A program made the translations under genes and the position numbers. From Clostridia bacterium (GTDB taxonomy: Bacteria > Bacillota_A > Clostridia > Christensenellales > Borkfalkiaceae), in assembly GCA_017462505.1 (NCBI GenBank), contig JAFTQY010000030.1, forward strand, positions 1 to 19,645: a DNA stretch of 19,645 bases, given 5' to 3'. This document shows, in pieces, positions 13,155 through 19,645 of the stretch; the first letter of the stretch is position 1, and every line of letters starts with the position of its first letter. A model generated the notes under the pieces. It saw only the letters and a program-made list of their open reading frames with translations, had not been told where the DNA came from and did not search any database.

Positions 13155-14228
13155 ATGGATGCAAAAATAACCAAATTGCGTTTGAGCAGAATGCTTTCAT
13201 ACGACTGGTTTAAAATGATATTGTCGGCGGCGGCGTTGATCGTTATATGGTTGCTGGTATTTACGATGACGGCAACTTCAATTGCGCCCTCGCAAAAATT
13301 TACCGTTATGAACTACGTGGGGAACGTGTCCTTGCAAGACGGGGAATTTTACGCGATGAACGAATCTGCGCACAAAAACGACGTATTTTCGTACGAGGTT
13401 ATCGAAAATTCGGTAGAGGATCTGTCGCTGAACGCCAGCATGGCGGGCGAGCTGTTACAGGCGCGTACGGCGGTGGAAGAGGGGGACGTGATCTTTGTTG
13501 CGGACTATTACGATTCCCGTGAGATCATGACGAAAGAGAGCGTGGACGAAAACGGGAAAAAGCAATACGAGTACACCTTTGGCGACACCTATTTGCAGAG
13601 CTTTCTGCAAGGAGCGTTCTATCAGCTTTACGACGTAAACGAATATTTGGAGGACATGCGTGCCTTCGTCGCGCAATATTACGAGGGCGGCGATTACGTC
13701 AGCCCGTCTGCGTTGAACGAACAAAAAATCAAAAACGATTTTAACGCGCGCACCAAAAAGGACAAGCGTTTTAAAAAATCGTCGGCGCGCGCGCAGGCTG
13801 AAAAGGACGAGGTCGAGCGTATTCAAAAATATCGCGACGCCCTTGTGAAATTCGAGTGGTATTTGAAAGAATGCGTCGTTTCGATAACGGAAACGCTCAT
13901 CGTGGAAGAGTATTTCACCGACGGTAGGGATTTGAAAGGCACGTTCAGCATCAATTTGTGCCCCACGCTGGACAAGGGGGGTATGGAAGTGGACGGAAAG
14001 CCCGCCATGAGCAAGCTGCTGAACTCGTTTGCGTACAAGACCTTTACCTATGACGACGACGGCAAGCTGGCTTACGGCGACGCGACGGCAAACAATATGA
14101 ACGTATGCCTGTTTAAATTCGGCGGCGTAGGGAGCGGTTTTCAATACGAAAGCCTGTCGTATATCGTGTACTTGATCGAAGAATACGTGCATGCGGATAT
14201 GCGTTGCCCCGAGTATATTTATGCGTAA
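13155..14228 (+). CDS. unknown single-pass membrane protein with extracytoplasmic domain
   Basis: Function not recognised. The 357-residue protein has a short basic cytoplasmic N-terminus (MDAKITKLRLSRMLSYDWFK), one transmembrane helix (about 20-41, MILSAAALIVIWLLVFTMTA), and a large outside domain of over 300 residues. That domain is rich in acidic and aromatic residues, with a Lys-rich helical stretch near 197-222 (TKKDKRFKKSSARAQAEKDE). No signal-peptidase site, lipobox, Cys pair or known catalytic motif is visible. Start chosen at 13155 with AGGAG five bases upstream; an in-frame start at 13122 lacks this. It overlaps the following PLP enzyme by eight bases, so they are likely coupled. 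The N-terminal motif LSYDWFKMI.. followed by FTMTAT recalls hypothetical membrane proteins of other Clostridia, but I cannot confirm homology. Confidence 0.8.
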   Translation: MDAKITKLRLSRMLSYDWFKMILSAAALIVIWLLVFTMTATSIAPSQKFTVMNYVGNVSLQDGEFYAMNESAHKNDVFSYEVIENSVEDLSLNASMAGELLQARTAVEEGDVIFVADYYDSREIMTKESVDENGKKQYEYTFGDTYLQSFLQGAFYQLYDVNEYLEDMRAFVAQYYEGGDYVSPSALNEQKIKNDFNARTKKDKRFKKSSARAQAEKDEVERIQKYRDALVKFEWYLKECVVSITETLIVEEYFTDGRDLKGTFSINLCPTLDKGGMEVDGKPAMSKLLNSFAYKTFTYDDDGKLAYGDATANNMNVCLFKFGGVGSGFQYESLSYIVYLIEEYVHADMRCPEYIYA

Positions 14229-15525
14229 AATATTGCAGGACGAAAGGGTTCTGAAAAATTGCAAAATTTTTAATATGCTGGTGGCGCAAGACCCGTCGCA
14301 CATATCCTTTCACACGCCCGGGCATAAGGTGGGCGGCTGGGATATTACCGAGCTGTCCTATTCGGACAATCTGTCCTGCCCGACGGGGTGTATCGCGGCG
14401 GCGGAAAGGGATATTGCCGAGCTTTTAGGCGCGGCAAAGAGCTTTATTTTGACGGACGGGAGCACCTGCGGCGTGTTGAGCATATTGCACGCGGCAAGGA
14501 CGGCGGGTGTAAAAAAGATCGCCGTTTGCGAGGACTCGCACAAGAGCGTGTTTAACGGTTGCGCTCTGCTTGGCATAGAGCCGTTGGTCTATCCCCAAAA
14601 CCGAGAGGAAAAAATCCCGAAAGGGCATACCGTGTCCGCGTTGAAAGCGGATTTTGCCGAAATTTTGGCGGAGGCGGACGCTCTGTTTTTTACCTCGCCC
14701 GACTATTACGGGAATATTGCCGATTTGGCGGCGGCGCGCGCGTACTGTGACGAAACGGGCAAATTATTGCTTGTGGACGGGGCGCACGGCGGTCATTTGC
14801 ATTTTGACAAAAATTTGTACGCGGGGGCGTATGCCGATCTTTGGGTGGACGGCGTACATAAGAGCCTGCCCGCGCTCACGCAAGGCGCGGTAGCCTCGGC
14901 GCGGACGGAAGAGCTGGGCGAAAGGTTGCGTTTATCGCTGGATATTTTTCGCACGACCAGCCCGTCCTACCCGATCATGGCAAGCGTGGAATATGCCGTA
15001 AAATATCCCCGCAACGTGCGCTTGGAAGAACGCGTACGCGCGTTTGTCAGCGGTTGCGCGCGCATGTATTGCGGCGGCGACTGGACAAAGCTTTGCGCGG
15101 TGTTCGGCGAGCACGCTTTTGCGGCGGCAAAGGACGCGGAAAACGCGGGGCTGTATAGCGAATTTTGCGACGGCAACGTCGTAACGTTCTATTTATCGCC
15201 CGCGACGAAAATGGAAGATTTTGAACGCCTGACGGCGTTTTTGGACGGTTTATTTGAAAAATATCCCTTGCCGAAATCGGTGCAAAATGGGATTGAACGC
15301 GACCCGTCCCCCGTGCTTTTGCCAAACGAAAGGGAAACGGAATGGGTGGATCGCGACAGAGCGGCAGGGCGTATTTGCGCGCGTGCGTGCGGGTTGTTTC
15401 CGCCGTGTACGCCGTTGATACGGTTCGGCGAACGGATAACCAAGGAAAAGCTCGCGCTGATCAAAAAAGCGGACAACGTTTTTGGGTTGCGCGGTATGCA
15501 AATGGAAGTATTTAAGGAAAACTAA
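14221..15525 (+). CDS. Orn/Lys/Arg decarboxylase-fold PLP enzyme
   Basis: Fold-type I PLP enzyme of the ornithine/lysine/arginine decarboxylase group, related to the YaaO/SpeA-type proteins found beside tmk in Bacillota. The 434-residue protein has the N-terminal HISFHTPGHKVGG motif (27-39), LTDGSTCGVLSILHA (77-91, PLP phosphate binding), TSPDYYGNIADL (158-169), VDGAHGGHLHF (185-195, with D186 and H189), and the Schiff-base lysine K214 in DGVHKSLPALTQGA. The C-terminal domain is present but short, so it is a compact form. The true substrate is unknown. Start at 14221 is the best fit; a further in-frame ATG at 14191 lies deeper in the upstream gene and neither has a strong ribosome site, consistent with translational coupling. 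tmk begins 12 bases after the stop. Confidence 0.88.
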   Translation: MRKILQDERVLKNCKIFNMLVAQDPSHISFHTPGHKVGGWDITELSYSDNLSCPTGCIAAAERDIAELLGAAKSFILTDGSTCGVLSILHAARTAGVKKIAVCEDSHKSVFNGCALLGIEPLVYPQNREEKIPKGHTVSALKADFAEILAEADALFFTSPDYYGNIADLAAARAYCDETGKLLLVDGAHGGHLHFDKNLYAGAYADLWVDGVHKSLPALTQGAVASARTEELGERLRLSLDIFRTTSPSYPIMASVEYAVKYPRNVRLEERVRAFVSGCARMYCGGDWTKLCAVFGEHAFAAAKDAENAGLYSEFCDGNVVTFYLSPATKMEDFERLTAFLDGLFEKYPLPKSVQNGIERDPSPVLLPNERETEWVDRDRAAGRICARACGLFPPCTPLIRFGERITKEKLALIKKADNVFGLRGMQMEVFKEN

Positions 15526-15537
15526 GGGGAACGAAAG

Positions 15538-16164
15538 ATGGCAAGAGGAAAATTTGTTACCTTTGAGGGCTGTGACGGTTGCGGAAAAAGCACGCAATTA
15601 AGGTTGCTTAGCGATTATTTGGCAAAGGAAAACGTGCCGCATATTTTCACCCGTGAGCCGGGCGGCGGTAAAATTTCGGAGGCGATCCGTGAAATTTTGT
15701 TAAACGGCAAAAATGCGGAAATGACGGACGATTGCGAGGCGCTTTTGTACGCGGCGGCGCGTATGCAGCACCTTGCCGACCGCGTCGAGCCCGCCCTTGT
15801 CGAGGGGAAACTCGTCGTGTGCGATCGGTACGTGGATTCGTCCCTTGCGTATCAGGCGTATGCGCGCGGTTTGGGCGTGGATTTTGTGTCGCAGATCAAC
15901 GCGCAGGCGTTAAAAAAATACCGCCCCGATGTGACGATTTTTATCGACCTCACCCCCGAGGCGGCGTTCGAGCGCAAGCACGGCGCGGACGAAAACGATC
16001 GATTAGAGCAGGCGGGCATGGCGTTCCATCAGCGGGTATACGCGGGATATAAAACGCTGGCTGAGCAAGAGCCCGACCGTATTGTATGCGTGGACGGCAA
16101 CAAAGCCCCGCAGGAAATTTTTGCGGACGTGTTGGCGATTTTGCGCAACAAAAACTGTTTATAA
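15538..16164 (+). CDS. tmk: thymidylate kinase
   Basis: Phosphorylates dTMP to dTDP for DNA synthesis. The 208-residue protein has the P-loop FEGCDGCGKST (9-19), the TREPGGG substrate loop (38-44), DRY (96-98) in CDRYVDSSLAYQ, and a LID region around RKHGADENDRLEQ (about 144-156). Length and motif order are normal. An AAGGGG ribosome site stands about eight bases before the ATG. Last gene of the membrane protein / PLP enzyme / tmk unit; in Bacillus tmk is followed by yaaQ and holB, which are absent here. Confidence 0.96.
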   Translation: MARGKFVTFEGCDGCGKSTQLRLLSDYLAKENVPHIFTREPGGGKISEAIREILLNGKNAEMTDDCEALLYAAARMQHLADRVEPALVEGKLVVCDRYVDSSLAYQAYARGLGVDFVSQINAQALKKYRPDVTIFIDLTPEAAFERKHGADENDRLEQAGMAFHQRVYAGYKTLAEQEPDRIVCVDGNKAPQEIFADVLAILRNKNCL

Positions 16165-16174
16165 GGGATTGAGA

Positions 16175-16217
16175 ATATGGCTTGGTAACAAGCCATATAA
16201 TTTTATTATAAATTTTT
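16175..16217 (+). terminator. Rho-independent terminator of tmk
   Basis: ATATGGCTTG (16175-16184) and CAAGCCATAT (16189-16198) form a perfect 10-bp stem closed by a GTAA tetraloop, followed by a T-rich stretch (AATTTTATTA, then ATTTTT). The rest of the gap up to mntP has no manganese-riboswitch (yybP-ykoY) core that I can recognise. Confidence 0.7.
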
Positions 16218-16297
16218 CATATTTTTTTGCGTATTCAAGACGAACAGCAGATAGAAAAACGCGCAATTTTAGAGCATATTTTTGCAATTTACGGCTA

Positions 16298-16326
16298 TTG
16301 CAAAAACGGCGGGTTTGTGATATCTT
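16298..16326 (+). promoter_or_regulatory. possible promoter of mntP
   Basis: TTGCAA (16298-16303), 17 nt, TATCTT (16321-16326). The match is moderate (TATCTT fits TATAAT at four positions). Expected leader about 50 nt with AAGGAAAG before the start codon. No clear MntR palindrome was found by eye. Confidence 0.35.
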
Positions 16327-16383
16327 ATAAACGCTATCGTACGCAAGAGCAGAAAAGTCATTTTAAAGTAAGGAAAGAAATTT

Positions 16384-17043
16384 ATGGAAATTTGGGAAAT
16401 TGCTTTGCTTGGCGTGGCGCTGGCGATGGACGCGTGCGCGGTCGCGATGACGGACGGCATGACGAACCCGAAAATGCCCTTTTGGCGGGCGCTTTTGATC
16501 GGCGGAGCGTTCGGGCTTTTTCAATGCCTCATGCCCCTGATCGGGTACTATATCACGGGCATTATTGCGGACGCGTTTATGCAGACCTTTGAAAAAATCG
16601 CCGCGTGGATATCCTTTGTTTTGCTCGCGTTTTTGGGCGGAAAAATGCTTTTTGAAAGCATCCGCGAAATCGTCGCCGCAAAACAAGAAAAATCGGCGCA
16701 AACGAGCGAAACGCAGGGGGCGTGTCCGTGTTCAAGCGAAAATAAGATAAAAAAAGACTGCTCGGATTTGTCGATCGGCGGGCTTATTGTACAGGCGATT
16801 GCAACGTCTATTGACGCCTTAGCGGTAGGGGTGACCTTGCAGGTGGCAAAAATTCAAGGCGGGCTTGCGCTCGGCGCATGGGGCGCGTCGGGGCTTATCG
16901 GTATCATCACGCTTGGCTTGGCGCTGACGGCGGTGTATTTGGGCAAGCTTATCGGCAATAGACTTGCCGACAAAGCGGGTATTTTCGGCGGCGTTGTGCT
17001 CCTTGGTATCGGAATAAAAATCTTAATCGAAGGGTTATTGTAA
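16384..17043 (+). CDS. mntP: manganese efflux pump MntP
   Basis: Inner-membrane exporter of excess Mn(II). The 219-residue protein has about six transmembrane segments in two inverted halves. Each half carries the family motif with a conserved acidic residue in the membrane: ALAMDACAVAMTDG (13-26, D16) and QAIATSIDALAVGVT (Asp near 152). The cytoplasmic loop between the halves (about 100-130) is charged and holds a small Cys motif (ACPCSS) of unclear meaning. AAGGAAAG lies before the ATG. Likely a single-gene unit: terminator upstream, new promoter candidate at its end. Confidence 0.92.
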   Translation: MEIWEIALLGVALAMDACAVAMTDGMTNPKMPFWRALLIGGAFGLFQCLMPLIGYYITGIIADAFMQTFEKIAAWISFVLLAFLGGKMLFESIREIVAAKQEKSAQTSETQGACPCSSENKIKKDCSDLSIGGLIVQAIATSIDALAVGVTLQVAKIQGGLALGAWGASGLIGIITLGLALTAVYLGKLIGNRLADKAGIFGGVVLLGIGIKILIEGLL

Positions 17044-17066
17044 CGGTTGTTATACAAAAAGATAAT
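17038..17066 (+). promoter_or_regulatory. possible promoter of the oxidoreductase remnant and GH20-like gene
   Basis: TTGTAA (17038-17043, overlapping the mntP stop), 17 nt, GATAAT (17061-17066). The expected start near 17073 leaves a short leader with AGGAG before the ATG at 17092. Moderate match. Confidence 0.4.
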
Positions 17067-17091
17067 GACGGACAAACAGGAGACTGTGTCT

Positions 17092-17350
17092 ATGGAACAA
17101 ATCAATTTTTCGAGAAATTTGCAGGTAAAGAAACATTACGACGTAATCGTTTGCGGCGGCGAACGCGGCGTGCCTTGCAATTGACGACGGTTGCGGCGTT
17201 GCCGACGTGGACATCCGTAAATTACAGCCGAAATTAGAGGAAGAAAACGTGATGATACACTTCCCCGACGAATACGTTTCCAACGACGCCCCTCGCGTTG
17301 TGCCTAGCAAACGGGCGCATGGGATAGATCTGACGAACGGACACTTTTAA
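17092..17350 (+). pseudogene. FAD-dependent oxidoreductase remnant, middle deleted and out of frame
   Basis: A good ribosome site (AGGAG) precedes an ATG that opens MEQINFSRNLQVKKHYDVIV followed by CGG, the start of a Rossmann FAD-binding site (xYDVIVxGGG). The frame then stops at 17182-17184 after 30 codons. Another frame, from about 17159 to 17350, reads ACLAIDDGCGVADVDIRKLQ and then PKLEEENVMIHFPDEYVSND, ending with a stop. This resembles the C-terminal end of FAD-dependent oxidoreductases of the PF12831 type, where an AA.LA....V.DVD...LQ..L segment closes the protein. About 350-400 residues are therefore missing between the two parts, with the junction near 17157-17172. The stop is 12 bases before the GH20-like gene, so the intact gene was probably co-transcribed with it. 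An assembly error at the junction is the other explanation. Confidence 0.72.
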
Positions 17351-17362
17351 GGGGGGACGAGT

Positions 17363-18295
17363 ATGAAAAAAGAATTTATGAAAGGAATGCTTATCCATAT
17401 CGGCACGAACCTTTGGTACGAGGTGGGCAATCACCGCGGCGGCGAGGAAAAGGTGTGGACGAGCGCGGCGCAAAATACAATGCGCTTTGATCGCGGAGTA
17501 TTCGACGAATTGATTGCGCTTTTTCCGAGCTGCGGAATCAACACGGTCGTGTTGGATTTGGCGGACGGTATCGTATACGAATCGCACCCCGAACTGGCGA
17601 TAGATGGCTCGCTTTCGCGTGAAGAGGTTTTGGTAATTATCGACAATTTGCGCGCGAAAGGGATAAAAATTATACCTAAGCTCAATTTTTCGACCTGTCA
17701 CGATACTTGGCTGAAAGAATATTCCAAAATGGTATCGACGGAAAAATATTATCAGGTGTGTCGGGATTTGATCGACGAGGTATGCGCGCTGTTCCAGCCT
17801 GAAATTTTGCATCTTGGCATGGACGAAGAGGTTTACGAAAATCAAGCTAAGTACGATTACGTAGTCATTCGCCAAAACGATTTGTGGTGGCACGATTTGT
17901 ATTATCTTATCGATTGCGTGGAAAAAAACGGCGTGCGGGCGTGCATTTGGTCGGACTACGCGCGGCATAAACCGCAGGAATTTGTGGAAAAATGCCCTAA
18001 ATCGGTATTACAATGCCCGTGGTATTATTTTAACGCTTTTGAGGGGGAATTGTCCGAGGAAAACAAAATTCGGGTCGAGCCGTTTAAAATTTTGGCGCAG
18101 GCGGGGTTTGATATCCTTGCAGGCGGCAGTAACGAATATTTCGACGAAAATATCAGGCTATTGCATAATTTCTGCAAAAAACATATTGACGAAAATCAAT
18201 ACGTCGGCATTATCCAAACGACTTGGGCGGCGACGACGGAAGCGTGGCGCAAGGAAGTTTTTGGCGCGGCAGAGCTCATGAAAGAAATCAAATAA
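17363..18295 (+). CDS. GH20-like TIM-barrel glycoside hydrolase family protein
   Basis: Probably a glycan-acting enzyme, related to hexosaminidase-type (GH20) catalytic barrels. The 310-residue protein shows barrel-like strand motifs (INTVVLDLADGIVYESHPEL 59-78, KGIKIIPKLNFSTCHDTWL 99-117) and EILHLGMDEE (147-156), matching the GH20 H.G.DE signature in which the Asp-Glu pair (D154, E155) is catalytic. Later motifs are VRACIWSDYARH, QCPWYYF, and IIQTTWAATTEAW. There is no signal peptide or membrane helix, so it should be cytoplasmic. It is shorter than typical GH20 enzymes and lacks accessory domains. A GGGGGG ribosome site stands before the ATG. Its likely operon partner, an FAD oxidoreductase, is broken. 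Substrate unknown. Confidence 0.7.
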   Translation: MKKEFMKGMLIHIGTNLWYEVGNHRGGEEKVWTSAAQNTMRFDRGVFDELIALFPSCGINTVVLDLADGIVYESHPELAIDGSLSREEVLVIIDNLRAKGIKIIPKLNFSTCHDTWLKEYSKMVSTEKYYQVCRDLIDEVCALFQPEILHLGMDEEVYENQAKYDYVVIRQNDLWWHDLYYLIDCVEKNGVRACIWSDYARHKPQEFVEKCPKSVLQCPWYYFNAFEGELSEENKIRVEPFKILAQAGFDILAGGSNEYFDENIRLLHNFCKKHIDENQYVGIIQTTWAATTEAWRKEVFGAAELMKEIK

Positions 18296-18303
18296 GCAAA
18301 CAA

Positions 18304-18332
18304 AAAACGGCTGTTCTCAAAACAGCCGTTTT
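18304..18332. terminator. bidirectional terminator between the GH20-like gene and glyS
   Basis: AAAACGGCTGTT (18304-18315) and AACAGCCGTTTT (18321-18332) form a perfect 12-bp stem with a CTCAA loop. T runs follow on both strands (TTTTCGTTTG on plus, TTTTTTGTTTG on minus), fitting the convergent genes. Confidence 0.92.
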
Positions 18333-18348
18333 CGTTTGCCAAAACAAA

Positions 18349-19645
18349 TTAGAATTCGATTTTTTCTTCGATATATTTAATTGCCTCTTCTACGGGCACG
18401 CGGATTTGTTCCATGCTATCTCTATCGCGCACGGTCACCGTGTTGTCTTCCAACGTCTGGAAATCGATCGTCACGCAGAACGGCGTACCGATCTCGTCCT
18501 GACGGCGGTAACGCTTACCGATCGAGCCCGTCACGTCGTAGGTCGTAGGGAATTTCTTCATCATCTTCGCATAGATCTCGTCTGCCTTTTCGGACAGGTT
18601 CTTTTGCAAAGGCAATACCGCGCATTTATAGGGCGCAAGGAAAGGATGCAATCTCAGCACGGTACGAACGTCGTTCTTTTCCGCGTCTACTACTTCTTCG
18701 TCGTACGCGTCGGTCAGGAAAGCCAAAACTACGCGGTCCGCGCCGAGAGAGGGTTCAACGACGTAGGGTACGTATCTTTCGTTGGTGACAGGGTCAAGAT
18801 AGGTGATGGGCTTGCCGCATTCCTTTGCGTGCTGGCTCAAATCGTAATCCGTTCTGTCCGCAACCCCCCACAGCTCGCCCCAGCCGAACGCGAAATTGTA
18901 TTCACAGTCCGTCGTCGCTTTTGAATAGAAACAAAGCTCTTCGGGCGAGTGATCTCTAAGGTGCAGGTTTTCCGCTTTCATACCCAAGGACAACAGCCAG
19001 TCGCGGCAGTAATCTTTCCAGTATGCAAACCATTCGAGGTCGGTGCCGGGTTTACAGAAGAATTCCAGCTCCATTTGCTCAAATTCGCGGGTACGGAAAG
19101 TGAAGTTGCCGGGCGTGATCTCGTTACGGAAGGATTTACCGATCTGTGCGATACCGAAAGGCACGCGCATACGGGTAGAACGCTGTACGTTTTCAAAGTT
19201 CACGAAGATACCCTGCGCCGTTTCGGGACGAAGATAAACCGTGTTCGCGCTATCCTCGGTAACCCCTTGGAAAGTCTTAAACATCAGGTTGAATTTACGG
19301 ATAGACGTAAAGTCGGAATTGCCGCAAACGGGGCAAACGATTTTATGTTCGTTAATAAACGTTTCAAGCGCATCGTTATCCATTGCCGCTACTTCGATTT
19401 TCAAGCCTTTTTTCTCGGCGTAATTTTCCACAAGGTGGTCGGCGCGGTGACGTGCTTTACAGCTCTTGCAGTCCATCAAGGGGTCGGAGAAACCGCCCAA
19501 ATGTCCCGACGCCTGCCAGGTGCGCGTGTTCATCAAAATAGCGCAGTCCACGCCCGTATTATAGGGGTTTTCCTGCACGAATTTCTTCCACCAAGCTTTC
19601 TTGACGTTGTTTTTCAGCTCCACGCCCAAAGGACCGTAGTCCCAC
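18349..19645 (-). CDS. glyS: glycyl-tRNA synthetase, dimeric type (5' end outside window)
   Basis: Charges tRNA-Gly. The frame is open to the right edge; 431 codons are visible, reading [20 protein letters not shown] at the start. In full proteins this follows some 25-30 residues, so little is missing. Class II motifs are present: the insertion with CKSC (near residue 60) and CPVC (near 105), likely zinc ligands; [14 protein letters not shown]; motif 2 [20 protein letters not shown]; and motif 3 [15 protein letters not shown]. The anticodon-binding domain ([12 protein letters not shown] ... [14 protein letters not shown]) is complete at the C-terminus. This is the eukaryote/archaeal-like homodimeric GRS1 type, not the bacterial GlyQ/GlyS heterotetramer. 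An apparent start at 19629 is internal (a TTG coding Leu in GPLG). Confidence 0.96.
   Translation of the reverse strand, partial: WDYGPLGVELKNNVKKAWWKKFVQENPYNTGVDCAILMNTRTWQASGHLGGFSDPLMDCKSCKARHRADHLVENYAEKKGLKIEVAAMDNDALETFINEHKIVCPVCGNSDFTSIRKFNLMFKTFQGVTEDSANTVYLRPETAQGIFVNFENVQRSTRMRVPFGIAQIGKSFRNEITPGNFTFRTREFEQMELEFFCKPGTDLEWFAYWKDYCRDWLLSLGMKAENLHLRDHSPEELCFYSKATTDCEYNFAFGWGELWGVADRTDYDLSQHAKECGKPITYLDPVTNERYVPYVVEPSLGADRVVLAFLTDAYDEEVVDAEKNDVRTVLRLHPFLAPYKCAVLPLQKNLSEKADEIYAKMMKKFPTTYDVTGSIGKRYRRQDEIGTPFCVTIDFQTLEDNTVTVRDRDSMEQIRVPVEEAIKYIEEKIEF

Noticed and set aside
13455..14303. Minus-strand frame opposite the unknown membrane protein
   Set aside because: The plus-strand frame has the ribosome site, a clear membrane helix and overlap with the next gene; the minus frame has none of these.
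16200..16383. yybP-ykoY manganese riboswitch upstream of mntP
   Set aside because: The conserved GGGGAGUAG-type core and partner loop were not found on reading the region.
18223..18924. Plus-strand frame opposite glyS
   Set aside because: Shadow of the clearly identified glycyl-tRNA synthetase; it also crosses the bidirectional terminator.

Overview
The window looks like chromosomal housekeeping DNA from a Gram-positive, endospore-forming-lineage bacterium (Bacillota, class Clostridia), probably an uncultured gut relative. This rests on gene content and order: a SpoIVFA/SpoIVFB-like pair beside RNase E/G, a PdaB-like deacetylase, greA-lysS, an Orn/Lys/Arg-decarboxylase-fold gene directly before tmk, an MntP Mn exporter, and a dimeric (GRS1-type) glycyl-tRNA synthetase. 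Promoters match the sigma-A consensus closely and Shine-Dalgarno sites are strong. GC content looks close to 50 %. I cannot name a species. I see no IS element, prophage, CRISPR array, tRNA or rRNA.

Left part, minus strand (1-8272). From right to left this holds a PdaB-like polysaccharide deacetylase, a tandem-OB single-strand DNA-binding protein, a SpoIVFA-like membrane protein overlapping a SpoIVFB-like site-2 protease, RNase E/G with its own promoter and a structured leader, a two-gene exopolysaccharide export-control operon (Wzz-type chain-length protein plus BY-kinase) between a consensus promoter and a terminator, and the 5' part of lon cut by the window edge.

Centre and right, plus strand (about 8490-18295). 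A divergent intergenic region leads into a small conserved unknown protein, an Lrp/AsnC regulator and a class I aminotransferase. Between the last two lies the most unusual structure here: nine short hairpins of unrelated stem sequence, eight of them with 3-nt loops, joined by roughly 5-nt linkers. A TTGACA-17-TATAAT promoter then drives greA-lysS through a long leader. Next come an unknown single-pass membrane protein, the decarboxylase-fold PLP enzyme and tmk, packed tightly and closed by a GTAA-loop hairpin. mntP follows, then a broken FAD-dependent oxidoreductase gene (start and end kept, middle lost) and a GH20-like protein.

The right edge has a convergent, bidirectional terminator and the minus-strand glycyl-tRNA synthetase, which runs off the window. 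Most genes are core functions: translation, transcript quality, DNA and nucleotide metabolism, envelope. The less explained material is the hairpin array, the unknown membrane protein before the PLP enzyme and tmk, the oxidoreductase remnant, the oversized Wzz ectodomain, and possible sigma-E-like sites before the two sporulation-type genes.
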